Part shown: positions 34,902 to 43,293 of the stretch, in pieces | Layout of the letters: each line of letters begins with the position of its first letter | Position numbering within the stretch: position 1 is the first letter of the stretch | Assembly: GCA_018242185.1 (NCBI GenBank) | Contig: JAFECK010000025.1 | Location: 22,269 to 86,268 of the forward strand | Source: Pseudomonadota bacterium | Lineage (GTDB): Bacteria; Pseudomonadota; Alphaproteobacteria; Rickettsiales; Midichloriaceae | Length of the DNA: 64,000 bases | Direction: 5' to 3' | Position numbers and translations under genes: made by a program | Notes under the pieces: model-generated | The model's input: the letters and a program-made list of their open reading frames with translations, nothing else | Database searches by the model: none | What the model was told of the DNA's origin: nothing

Positions 34902-37232
34902 TTAATCTGCAGGGTATTCCGGTGAGTATCTCACCCGTTCGGCGCTGTGAACGCATGATAGCGCTTTTAGAGCATCTATGATATTAGCAAGATGATGAGT
35001 GCCTTTAACAAATATACACACGTTGACACCACAAAAGTCCTCCCAGTTGCCGGTGACAATAATGTCAGTGATATTAGCGTTAAGCGTAGCAATAGTAGTT
35101 GTGATAGCTGAGAGACTGCCTATTTCGTTTGCGAGTATCAACATTATTTTGACTGGCAGCACTGATTCAATATGTGTGTTCTTATTGGCGTTTCCCCAAG
35201 AGACATCAGCCCAATCATCTGGTTCTTCGGTATATTTCTCCAAATTACTACACCCGACTACATGTACAGTCAGCTCTTGCCGTGTTTTTCTAATCCCAAC
35301 TATCCTGTCGCCAGGAATTGGGCTGCAACAGCGTGCGAACTTTACTGATTGCGTTGGTATATCGCCATCTACAAGTACTGCTGCGGTTTCCGTTGCTTCC
35401 TCGTAGCGCTTCTTTTTAGCGAACACGTTAGATTTTTTACCCTTTTTCTTGGCTTTAGCGGTTGAGTTAGCACTTAAGATTTCAATGACTTCTTCTTTTT
35501 TAATCGAGCCTTGCCCTATTCCCATAATCATATCAGTCCGAGTTTTCCGCTTAAATCTTCGCAGTGCTTCCTGAGTTGCTTGTTCAGCATCTTCGCGACC
35601 GCTCTGCTCTAAGCATTTTTTGAACAATGCCTCACCTATATCCATTTGATCCTTGGATTGTTTGCCTTTAATGAATCGCCTAATTTCTGCTCGTGCTTTT
35701 CCGGTTATCACAAACCCTTCCCAAAAAGGAGATGGTGAGGGTTCTGGGCCACGTAATATTTCAACTTGATCTCCATTTTCCAACTTGCAACGAAGTGGCG
35801 CGACTTTGCCATTCACTCTTGCCCCTACGCAGCTCAAGCCTATTGAAGAGTGTACTGCGAAAGCAAAATCCACAGGTGTGGAGCCGCGCGGCAGAGCAAT
35901 TAGATCCCCTTTTGGTGAGAAGCAAAATACCTGATCATAGAACATCTCTAGCTTAGTGTTTTCTAAGAACTCTTCAGGAGATGCAGTTTTCTCAACTATC
36001 AGCAGAAGCTCTCTAAGCCACCTATATTGCGCGCCTTCTATGGGCTCGTTACAATTTTGCTTATAAGCCCAGTGTGCAGCCACCCCTAGCTCCGCTACTT
36101 CATTCATATGTTGCGTCCTAATTTGGACTTCTATAGAACGTTGGCCGGGGCCTATGATTACTGTATGTAAAGACATATACCCGTTGCTTTTTGGGGTGCT
36201 TATATAATCCTTAAACTCTGTTGATATACTGTGATATCTACCGTGTATAGCGCCCAAAGCTAGATAACACGAAGGTATGTCGTTCACTAGAACTCTAAAG
36301 CCTACCACATCAGAAATCTGCTCAAAACTAACCCGCTTGCTTTCCATTTTTTTCCATATAGAGAATGAAGTTTTTTCTCTACCAAAAACTACCGCTTTTA
36401 TGCCATGCTCTTCTAAGGTTTGTTTTAAACTTTCTTGAATTCTCTCAATCATCTCTCCGCCACTGTCGCGTAAGAAAGATGCACGTGATATAATTGATGT
36501 TCGCATCTCAGCATTGGTTTCTGCAAAAGCCAAATCCTGTAGCTCATTTTTGAATTTATGAATACCTATACGTTCGGCTAGTGGGGCATAGATATCCATC
36601 GTCTCTCTGGCTTTTTCCAGACGTTTAGCTGGATCAGTTATGTGGCTGAGAGTTCTCATATTATGTACTCTATCAGCTAATTTCACGAGCAACACGCGAA
36701 TATCTTCAGATATTGCTAGCAGTAATTTACGAAAGTTTTCCGCTTGCTTTACGTGATCTGGCTGGTATTCGATTTTGGCAAGCTTGGTAACCCCGCTCAC
36801 CAAAGCTGCAGTGCGAGCTCCGAATTTTTCTTCTATATCTTCAATAGTAAGCGTTGTATCTTCCACTGTATCATGCAGCAAAGCTGTGACTATAGTGTCT
36901 GTATCTAGGTTAAGTTCTACTAGTATTTCTGCCACCGCTAATGGATGGATCATATAGGGCTCCCCCGAGCTGCGCCTTTGGTGTTTGTGTGCTTCTTTAG
37001 CGATCCGGAACGCTTTATGCACGCGTTTTGTATCGATCTTACTTCCAGATCGCGTAATCTTCTCAAGTAACTGGCGGTAGGCCTTTGTTAACACTTTTTC
37101 ATCGTTTAATGCTGTATCAGCGGCAACGGGCCGCGTTTCTGCTTTTTTCTTAATGGCCTCGGGCGGAGCTGCTAACTTTATCCGTTTCCCCTTCTTGCCT
37201 GCTCGTGACGATGTGTTGGTAGTTTGCCCCAT
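34902..37232 (-). CDS. rsh: Bifunctional (p)ppGpp synthetase/hydrolase (RelA/SpoT homologue)
   Basis: Makes and degrades the alarmone (p)ppGpp. 776 aa with all domains: Lys-rich N-terminal extension (about 1-45), HD hydrolase (about 75-230, HDTVEDT at 120-126), synthetase (about 270-400: FSIWKKM, STPKSNGYMSLHT, RTQHMNEVAELGVAAHW), TGS (about 435-500), a helical and zinc-finger-like region and C-terminal ACT (about 695-770). Hydrolase and synthetase motifs both look intact. This contrasts with the split or shortened spoT genes of Rickettsia. Confidence 0.95.
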   Translation of the reverse strand: MGQTTNTSSRAGKKGKRIKLAAPPEAIKKKAETRPVAADTALNDEKVLTKAYRQLLEKITRSGSKIDTKRVHKAFRIAKEAHKHQRRSSGEPYMIHPLAVAEILVELNLDTDTIVTALLHDTVEDTTLTIEDIEEKFGARTAALVSGVTKLAKIEYQPDHVKQAENFRKLLLAISEDIRVLLVKLADRVHNMRTLSHITDPAKRLEKARETMDIYAPLAERIGIHKFKNELQDLAFAETNAEMRTSIISRASFLRDSGGEMIERIQESLKQTLEEHGIKAVVFGREKTSFSIWKKMESKRVSFEQISDVVGFRVLVNDIPSCYLALGAIHGRYHSISTEFKDYISTPKSNGYMSLHTVIIGPGQRSIEVQIRTQHMNEVAELGVAAHWAYKQNCNEPIEGAQYRWLRELLLIVEKTASPEEFLENTKLEMFYDQVFCFSPKGDLIALPRGSTPVDFAFAVHSSIGLSCVGARVNGKVAPLRCKLENGDQVEILRGPEPSPSPFWEGFVITGKARAEIRRFIKGKQSKDQMDIGEALFKKCLEQSGREDAEQATQEALRRFKRKTRTDMIMGIGQGSIKKEEVIEILSANSTAKAKKKGKKSNVFAKKKRYEEATETAAVLVDGDIPTQSVKFARCCSPIPGDRIVGIRKTRQELTVHVVGCSNLEKYTEEPDDWADVSWGNANKNTHIESVLPVKIMLILANEIGSLSAITTTIATLNANITDIIVTGNWEDFCGVNVCIFVKGTHHLANIIDALKALSCVHSAERVRYSPEYPAD

Positions 37233-37269
37233 AAAGTCATATTTTCACCATGAATACATGTAGAGTATG

Positions 37270-38568
37270 TTACATGAATTTAATTTCGTTGCGCAAGCGC
37301 AATATGCCAGCAAGATTGATAATCATCAGTAACCCCCCAGAAACACTCATTAGTAATAGTACATTATTTTGCTCATGATAGGAGAAAAATATAAAGGCTG
37401 CTGCGGCGTAGCAGAGATAAAGCAACTGTCCCACCTTAGGATTTAGATATCTAGCACATTTCTGCCCCACTACCAGATAGCCAATGATTGTCGTGAACCC
37501 TGCTAGGAAAAATAAGGCTGCCATAAAATATTTAACGTTGGGGATATATTCTGAAAGTGCTGTAGCTACGTATTCAGAAGGCTTCAAGTGTTGATGCCAT
37601 ACCCCTGTTAGTAGGATTATCAGAGTGCTTATAGTGCATATGATGGAGTCAGTAAGTAAGGCGTAAACCGCCATTCTCGCTTGTTTATGTGGCGAGCGAG
37701 TTTGTGTTTCGCTTTGTATTATTGAGTCATAGCCAATGCCTATATCACCAGAATATACTGCCCGAGATACGCCATAATGGGCAGCCATTAACATGCTGCT
37801 GCCTAAAAACCCACCGATAGGTGCATGTCCTAGCCAAGCCGAGTTCCAAATCATTGCTAATACTGCAGGCAATTTTTCATAATTATCAATGATTACCAGT
37901 GTGCCTATGCCAATATATCCCATCATAAATATCGGCATTAATACTGCACATATGTTGGCGAGGTAGCGCACACCGCCAGCAGCGCCCAACATTACTAAAA
38001 CTAGCATGCTCATTATTGCCAGCTCACGCTCAAAATGGAGCGTATCCATGATAGTATCGGTGAGCACTAAAAATTGAGATACTTCGGCGCCATATATACA
38101 TAGGAGCAAACATATGATTATTGAAACAAATTTGTTACCAAACGCATGCTGCAAATAATACATAGGGCCGCCATCATAGCCACCTTTACGATTGTGCACG
38201 CGGTATTTTATGCCCAGATATATCTCGGCATACTTGATGAGCATCCCAAGGAAAGAGGCAATCCACAGCCATATCAAGCTCCCAGGGCCCCCCATGGTTA
38301 CAGTAGTGGCCACTACCACTATATTGCCTAACCCTATCATCCCGCCAATAGAGGCAAAGTACAGCCGCAAAGGTTTGGTGCCCACTTTATCTGGACTAGC
38401 GCTCTTGTGCAGTTCTATTATGTATTCAGTAAATCTGGATAATACTCTGAATTGGAAAAACCTAGATTTGATCGCAAAAAGAGCCCCGCTGGCTAGTATT
38501 ATGAACAACGCGATATACTGCCAAAGTAAATCGTCTAAAATCGCTAGGTAATCAAACATCACTTGCAT
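37270..38568 (-). CDS. AGCS-family alanine/glycine:cation symporter
   Basis: Sodium-coupled amino-acid importer, 432 aa, about 11 TM segments. Family signature region: GSLIWLWIASFLGMLIKYAE and KGGYDGGPMYYL, with GIGNIVV-like LGNIVVVATTVTMGGPG. The central part keeps AAHYGVSRAVYSGDIGIGYDS. Substrate probably alanine, glycine or a related amino acid. Neither ATG (38568, 38559) has a clear ribosome site. Stands alone on the minus strand. Confidence 0.9.
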   Translation of the reverse strand: MQVMFDYLAILDDLLWQYIALFIILASGALFAIKSRFFQFRVLSRFTEYIIELHKSASPDKVGTKPLRLYFASIGGMIGLGNIVVVATTVTMGGPGSLIWLWIASFLGMLIKYAEIYLGIKYRVHNRKGGYDGGPMYYLQHAFGNKFVSIIICLLLCIYGAEVSQFLVLTDTIMDTLHFERELAIMSMLVLVMLGAAGGVRYLANICAVLMPIFMMGYIGIGTLVIIDNYEKLPAVLAMIWNSAWLGHAPIGGFLGSSMLMAAHYGVSRAVYSGDIGIGYDSIIQSETQTRSPHKQARMAVYALLTDSIICTISTLIILLTGVWHQHLKPSEYVATALSEYIPNVKYFMAALFFLAGFTTIIGYLVVGQKCARYLNPKVGQLLYLCYAAAAFIFFSYHEQNNVLLLMSVSGGLLMIINLAGILRLRNEIKFM

Positions 38569-38724
38569 AGGAAGCTCTTAAGTTTAAACAATCGCCACAA
38601 TGTAATGAAAATGGGTTAAATAGTCAAGCAAAAGCCTTGTCGGTGCCTGCCATCCAGCTCTTTTAACTATTTTGCAACTAAAAAGTGCGACGCTTGGCTA
38701 TATGTGTTAAGAAGCGAGATAAAG

Positions 38725-39807
38725 ATGGCAAAAGATAAGATTCTAGCAGAGCGTAATTTGCATAACTTCAACCTGGTGATATCAGAGGCTGTGAAAGGCA
38801 TGTCTAACGCTATCTCTGCTGGGAACGATAAAAAAGCAGCACTTGACAATGCCCAGCTTTATTGTAAGCGGCAGCTCGCCTTAAGTATAAACGGCATACT
38901 ACAAAGAGAATATGGCACGGCCTTTGAGGGCATTATCTTTAGTTATAATGGTAAGGACAACAAATTCGAGATGGTGATAAAAGATCCGGAGATTCTCCGT
39001 AAAATGAGTGGAACTACAGTGACATATGATGCCCCAACGCCAGAGCAAATGAAAGTGCGTGGGAACGAGCTGGCAAAGGCATTGGAAGATTTAAACACAG
39101 AGCTAAAGACCGAATTAGCGGCGGCCTATGATGATATCATGTCAGGTGAGCAAGATAGCCCAGCCAGGTATGTCAAAATCAAAAAAGAGCATAGAAGCGC
39201 TGGTATTTTCCTTACTGTGCTGGCTTATGCCTTAGAGCTTGGCGCTGTAGGTGCTGTAGTAGCTCTATCCTTAAGAGCAGCAGAAATGCGAGCGTTAGCT
39301 GATCAGGTCTTGAGTAAGGTAGGGTTGACTGCTCATGATGTATATTCAAGCTATGTGGATTCCAACAGAGGGTTTACTGATCTTTTTAATCAGGTGGATG
39401 TGGGTATCCAAGATGCAATTCGTAAGTATATCGATTTGAGTAATCATCATATGATTTTTATTGCTGCTCCTATATTTATTGCCATATTTACTGCAGCAGG
39501 TTTGACAGTGTCTTGGGGTATAAAGCCGGTTGTAGAGAGTATCGGGCACGACAAGATCAATGAAGATGTAGCAAAACAATTCGGTCTTACTGAAACAACG
39601 GTGAAAGAGGCAATTAGAGAGGCTGATAAAAAGGTTGCTGAAGCGCAGAAGTCTGGGCAAACAATAAAAATAGATGAGATCTTGAAAGCTGATGAGGGCG
39701 CTACAGCTGTAGCTAAGATGTGCAACAAGATGGTGAAGTTCGCGCACGCTTGTCATGAGACGGCTGAGAGAGCCGCGAAAGAACAGGGTGCAAGCATTAG
39801 TAAATAA
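38725..39807 (+). CDS. Two-TM helical protein, unknown function
   Basis: About 360 aa from the ATG at 38725; a GTG at 38704 adds seven residues. Unrecognised. A charged helical N-terminal part (1-155), a TM at about 162-187 (SAGIFLTVLAYALELG...), a loop, a second TM at about 247-270, then a Lys/Glu/Ala-rich helical tail. The layout, coiled segments around a TM hairpin, is like other unknown membrane proteins in this window. Convergent with the HEPN/MNT pair. No homologue recognised. Confidence 0.6.
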   Translation: MAKDKILAERNLHNFNLVISEAVKGMSNAISAGNDKKAALDNAQLYCKRQLALSINGILQREYGTAFEGIIFSYNGKDNKFEMVIKDPEILRKMSGTTVTYDAPTPEQMKVRGNELAKALEDLNTELKTELAAAYDDIMSGEQDSPARYVKIKKEHRSAGIFLTVLAYALELGAVGAVVALSLRAAEMRALADQVLSKVGLTAHDVYSSYVDSNRGFTDLFNQVDVGIQDAIRKYIDLSNHHMIFIAAPIFIAIFTAAGLTVSWGIKPVVESIGHDKINEDVAKQFGLTETTVKEAIREADKKVAEAQKSGQTIKIDEILKADEGATAVAKMCNKMVKFAHACHETAERAAKEQGASISK

Positions 39808-39824
39808 TCCCTACAAAGTTCTGC

Positions 39825-40232
39825 CTAAAGCTGATAACGCTGCTTTAGCTTGGCATATGTTTCTTCCAGCACTGGTAGATAGCCTTGTATATTGCGAAAC
39901 ACCTCTTCTGCTTCTTCCTTGCTGTATAAATGCGAGGTGCGATTGCGGTCTTTTAACATTGCCAGCCATGCCTGCTCATCATTGATTAGCTCAAATTGAT
40001 ATGCTTTGCCTATCACATCTTTCGGGCCGCTCGCCGTCACTTTTGAATACGTCAATATCTTCTTGAGCAGCTTCCAATACAACTCAAATACAAACTCAAA
40101 ACGCTGTATACAACTATCCATGGCATACTCATTGCGAACGACATCCCAATATTGAACAGCTTCTCGTAGTCTAGACGTAGCCTTACCAAGAGTTATAAAA
40201 CTGTCTTTCCACCAAATTTCTTCGTCCTTCAT
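39825..40232 (-). CDS. HEPN-type nucleotidyltransferase substrate-binding protein (HI0074 family)
   Basis: 135 aa, helical. Pattern of HI0074: RLREAVQYW, DSCIQRFEFVFELYWKLLKK, LNDEQAWLAMLKDRNRTSHLY-like segment (INDEQAWLAMLKDRNRTSH). The R-x4-H of active HEPN RNases appears as RNRTSH, close to the known form, so RNase toxicity is possible. It overlaps the nucleotidyltransferase gene by 4 bp (ATGA). Such pairs are MNT/HEPN toxin-antitoxin modules in which the transferase modifies and silences the HEPN toxin. Confidence 0.85.
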   Translation of the reverse strand: MKDEEIWWKDSFITLGKATSRLREAVQYWDVVRNEYAMDSCIQRFEFVFELYWKLLKKILTYSKVTASGPKDVIGKAYQFELINDEQAWLAMLKDRNRTSHLYSKEEAEEVFRNIQGYLPVLEETYAKLKQRYQL

Positions 40233-40531
40233 CTCTTACTCCGCTCATATAAAATTTTTTTCTGCTCTAGTATGTTCTGCCGCAACCTATCGTCTTCTGC
40301 TAGCTTATCAAATCGTACGCAATCGATATGCAGCAGAGTATCAGCTTCCTGAATTATATACTCGACAATTAGCCACTCTTCTTTGTTAGCCTTCGGGCAG
40401 ACGATCGCTAGGTCAATATCGGAGCGCTCTGCATTAGTACCCCGGGCGCGCGAGCCAAAGAGCCAGATAGCCTCCACAAATGGTAACACCTTCAACTGGC
40501 GTATAAATGCGTAATCTTCGATTTTTCTCAT
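40229..40531 (-). CDS. MNT-type minimal nucleotidyltransferase (HI0073 family)
   Basis: 100 aa. Polymerase-beta-like fold with the signature GSRARGTNAERSDIDLAIV, in which Gly-Ser and the two Asp residues bind nucleotide and metal, and a third acid in the strand around HIDCVRFD. Antitoxin partner of the HEPN protein encoded next. First gene of the pair; its stop overlaps the start of the HEPN gene. The frame is intact. Confidence 0.88.
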   Translation of the reverse strand: MRKIEDYAFIRQLKVLPFVEAIWLFGSRARGTNAERSDIDLAIVCPKANKEEWLIVEYIIQEADTLLHIDCVRFDKLAEDDRLRQNILEQKKILYERSKR

Positions 40532-40646
40532 ATTTGTATACCATGATTAACACTTAGGGCTAGTATAGCACAGGTTATAGCGGGATAATAGGGCTGATAA
40601 TTACGGAAAACGCTCATTCCACTTCTTTCCGCTGTGTTATTAACAG

Positions 40647-41510
40647 TTACACTACCTTATAATAATTATCTGTACTTGTATTGCTGTTGCGAAAACCCAT
40701 ACGCTTCAGGCCCGCTAATACTTCGATATCCTGTAAGATTATAGCTATATCTTCTAACCACGAGGATGCACCGTCTATTTTATCAAGTAAATAATGAATA
40801 ATGCTCAATTGCTCAGCAGTAGACTTATAGGATATTTGGTTTGGTATCTCTTTGCTGCGTTTTGGCAAGATGCTATAAGTCCTATCCCATAATCGTGCAT
40901 GATGAGCGCATACATTGCGAGTAACTGTGAGTGTACGCAACCAGGAAACCAAAACTTCAGGGGCATGATCGAAAAATTGTGTTAATGCTTTTAGATGTTG
41001 ATAAGGTAATTTCGAGCATATTTTAGATACATCGGCAAAACCAAGTACTTCAAAAACCATCCAGCTGGGCAAGCCATCAGGCTAGTTATACCTGGTTTTA
41101 TAATGCTGTATGAACTTGTGGGTTTTATCATCCTGTAACCCTTTGTGGCTTTCTATAATAGGCGCAAGTTTAGAAAATTGTGACAACTTGTACCAATGTG
41201 CACCAAACTGTCAAGCTATGTGATTATCTAGTAATGCTTTGACTGCGATTTCTATTCGTTCTATGGCCCCCAACAGGCAACATCGCAATCTTCTATCATT
41301 ATCATATAGCTGAATTATACGCTGGAAGGTAATGCCATTATTGAAACGTTCATTGATTTGAAAAGCCTTAAAATAGCCGCTTAACCTGTAATAGCCTATT
41401 ACTTGCAATTGTTTCTTAGCTTGTTCAAGGTCTTCTATTAATAACCCTCTGTCCATTAGGATTGTGATTTGCTGTGCAACCGTAGTAGGTGGTTTATTAT
41501 AGCGTGCCAT
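40647..41510 (-). pseudogene. Abi_2 (AbiD/AbiF-like) abortive infection gene with two in-frame stops
   Basis: The frame from the ATG at 41510 reads as an Abi_2 protein: VAQQITILMDRGLLIEDLEQA and GYYRLSGYFKAF at the N-terminus, and WMVFEVLGFADVSKI, TVTRNVCAHHARLWDR at the C-terminus. It is interrupted by TGA at 41213-41211 and TAG at 41084-41082. Both are in the same frame and the bases between still translate to family-like sequence (FGAHWYKLSQF), so no frameshift occurred. Reading through gives 288 codons, the family's size. Downstream of the MNT/HEPN pair. The defence gene is dead, or survives as fragments. Confidence 0.85.
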
Positions 41511-41528
41511 ATGGGTAAAAACAAAAAG

Positions 41529-41566
41529 ACTCGCCGGGGTCCGCTTCTACGAGAGGCGTGGCGAGT
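41529..41566. other. Inverted repeat between the Abi_2 remnant and secD
   Basis: ACTCGCC (41529-41535) pairs with GGCGAGT (41560-41566), with a partly complementary interior (GCTTCT/AGAGGC). No T tract follows. Function unclear. The remaining gap to secD holds only the promoter. Confidence 0.4.
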
Positions 41567-41666
41567 ACTGTTGCTTGTGATAATAACCCATAATAACATT
41601 CGATGCAAGCACATCTTTTCTTGCCGCTTGGCGATGCCCCAAAATTAACTTAATGCGTATTTACTA

Positions 41667-41695
41667 TTGCGCACAGCAGTGCCAATGATTACAAT
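41667..41695 (+). promoter_or_regulatory. Sigma70-like promoter of secD-ntrY
   Basis: -35 TTGCGC (41667-41672), 17-bp spacer, -10 TACAAT (41690-41695), 33 bp before the secD ATG. Confidence 0.6.
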
Positions 41696-41727
41696 AATGC
41701 GGAAAGTTAATCAAAAACGGCCGCATT

Positions 41728-43293
41728 ATGCTATCAGTACCTTTATGGAAAAAAACTGCTATTCTTTTCATTTGTCTGTTCGGCATATACTTCTCGCTCC
41801 CCAGCATATTCCCTGCGTTATTGGAGTCTAAGCTAGCTGGGCTGTTACCTAAAACTCAGGTGAGTTTGGGGTTAGACCTAAGAGGTGGGTCCTCACTATT
41901 GCTTGAGGTGGACGTAGAAGAATATCGCGCTGCTCAAGTTAGTAATGCGAAAGACCAGTTGCTTAGCGAGCTGCGCAAAGTTGGAATTCACCCTCAAATA
42001 TCTATGCATGATTATGGTTTCTCGATGGAAATTCAGGATAGGTCTAAGCTAATCCAGGCTCAAGGGCTGGTGCGCGATATTTTAGGCTATAAAGTGGCAA
42101 TGACTACCTCTGCTCACACTATCTCTGTAACTTATGAAACTGGCCCTTTACGGGAGATGACTAACGGTTTGATGCAGCAAACGCTTGAAATTATTCATCG
42201 TAGAGTAGATGAATCTGGCACCAAAGAGATCGACCTGCAACGTCAGGGTGACTCATATATATTACTACAGGTGCCGGGAGTCACAGATCCAAAACAGCTC
42301 AAAGAGATTTTAGGTAAAACCGCTAAGCTTTCCTTCCATGAAGTGGAAGAGAGAACGGGAGGCAAAAGCGGAGTTTCCATGCCTATAGGGGCAAGGCTAC
42401 TGCCAATGCTTGGTGAGGGCGGCGTTAATACTGGTATGATCGCAGTGCGCTCGCATCCAATACTTACTGGGGAAATGCTTGTAGACGCGCAAGCCTCAGT
42501 TAACCATTTGGGCCAACCTGTGGTTAATTTTCGTTTCAGTAACCTTGGAGCTAAGATATTTGGTGATTTTACCAAAGAGAGCCGAGGCAAACATTTGGCA
42601 ATTGTGTTGGATAACAAAATCCTGAGCGCGCCGACAATCAATGAGCCGATATTAGGCGGTAGCGGGGTGATCTCAGGTAGCTTCACCGTTAAAACCGCCG
42701 GTGATCTAGCATTGTTGTTGCGTGCGGGCGCCCTACCTGCGCCGATTAAAATCGTTGAGGAGCGAGTGGTTGGGCCAAGTCTTGGTAAAGACTCGATTCA
42801 AGCTGGTCAGAAATCTGTGATACTAGGGGTGGTGTTTGTAGTGTTAGTCATGTTGCTATGTTACGGCTTATTTGGCTTATTCGCAGTCATTGCGATGGTG
42901 TTTAATCTATTCCTTATGATTGGTGTGTTAGCTTTCATAGGTGCAACTTTAACGCTGCCTAGTATTGCCGGGATGGTGCTAACACTAGGTATGGCTGTAG
43001 ATGCTAACGTGTTGATCTGCGAGCGGATCAGAGAAGAAATGAAAATAGGTAAGAGTAATATTAACGCAATAGAATCAGGCTATAAGATGGCGTTTTTGAC
43101 CATATTCGACTCCAACATAACTACGATCATCGCAGCCATGTTGTTGTACATGTTCGGAACAGGCCCAATACGCGGTTTTGCAGTCTCCTTAACAGTAGGA
43201 TTGCTCTGCTCTATGTTCACGGCTATTGCGCTTACCAAGCTTATGGTGATATTCTGGTATCGTTCCTGTAAGCCTAAGACGATACCGCTATAA
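41728..43293 (+). CDS. secD: Protein translocase subunit SecD
   Basis: Inner-membrane component using the proton gradient to aid Sec export. 521 aa. TM1 (about 8-27), the LGLDLRGGSSLLLEV motif, the periplasmic P1 domain, the conserved stretch FTKESRGKHLAIVLDN with SAPTI, and five C-terminal TM segments with AGMVLTLGMAVDANVLI and ERIREE. Normal size. secF does not follow; the ntrY start overlaps the secD stop by one base (TAATG). YajC, its usual neighbour, lies 20 kb away on the other strand. Confidence 0.95.
   Translation: MLSVPLWKKTAILFICLFGIYFSLPSIFPALLESKLAGLLPKTQVSLGLDLRGGSSLLLEVDVEEYRAAQVSNAKDQLLSELRKVGIHPQISMHDYGFSMEIQDRSKLIQAQGLVRDILGYKVAMTTSAHTISVTYETGPLREMTNGLMQQTLEIIHRRVDESGTKEIDLQRQGDSYILLQVPGVTDPKQLKEILGKTAKLSFHEVEERTGGKSGVSMPIGARLLPMLGEGGVNTGMIAVRSHPILTGEMLVDAQASVNHLGQPVVNFRFSNLGAKIFGDFTKESRGKHLAIVLDNKILSAPTINEPILGGSGVISGSFTVKTAGDLALLLRAGALPAPIKIVEERVVGPSLGKDSIQAGQKSVILGVVFVVLVMLLCYGLFGLFAVIAMVFNLFLMIGVLAFIGATLTLPSIAGMVLTLGMAVDANVLICERIREEMKIGKSNINAIESGYKMAFLTIFDSNITTIIAAMLLYMFGTGPIRGFAVSLTVGLLCSMFTAIALTKLMVIFWYRSCKPKTIPL

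Noticed and set aside
40647-41510. TGA read as Trp to rescue the Abi_2 gene
   Set aside because: A TAG follows in the same frame and TGA ends other genes here, so an altered code does not explain it.
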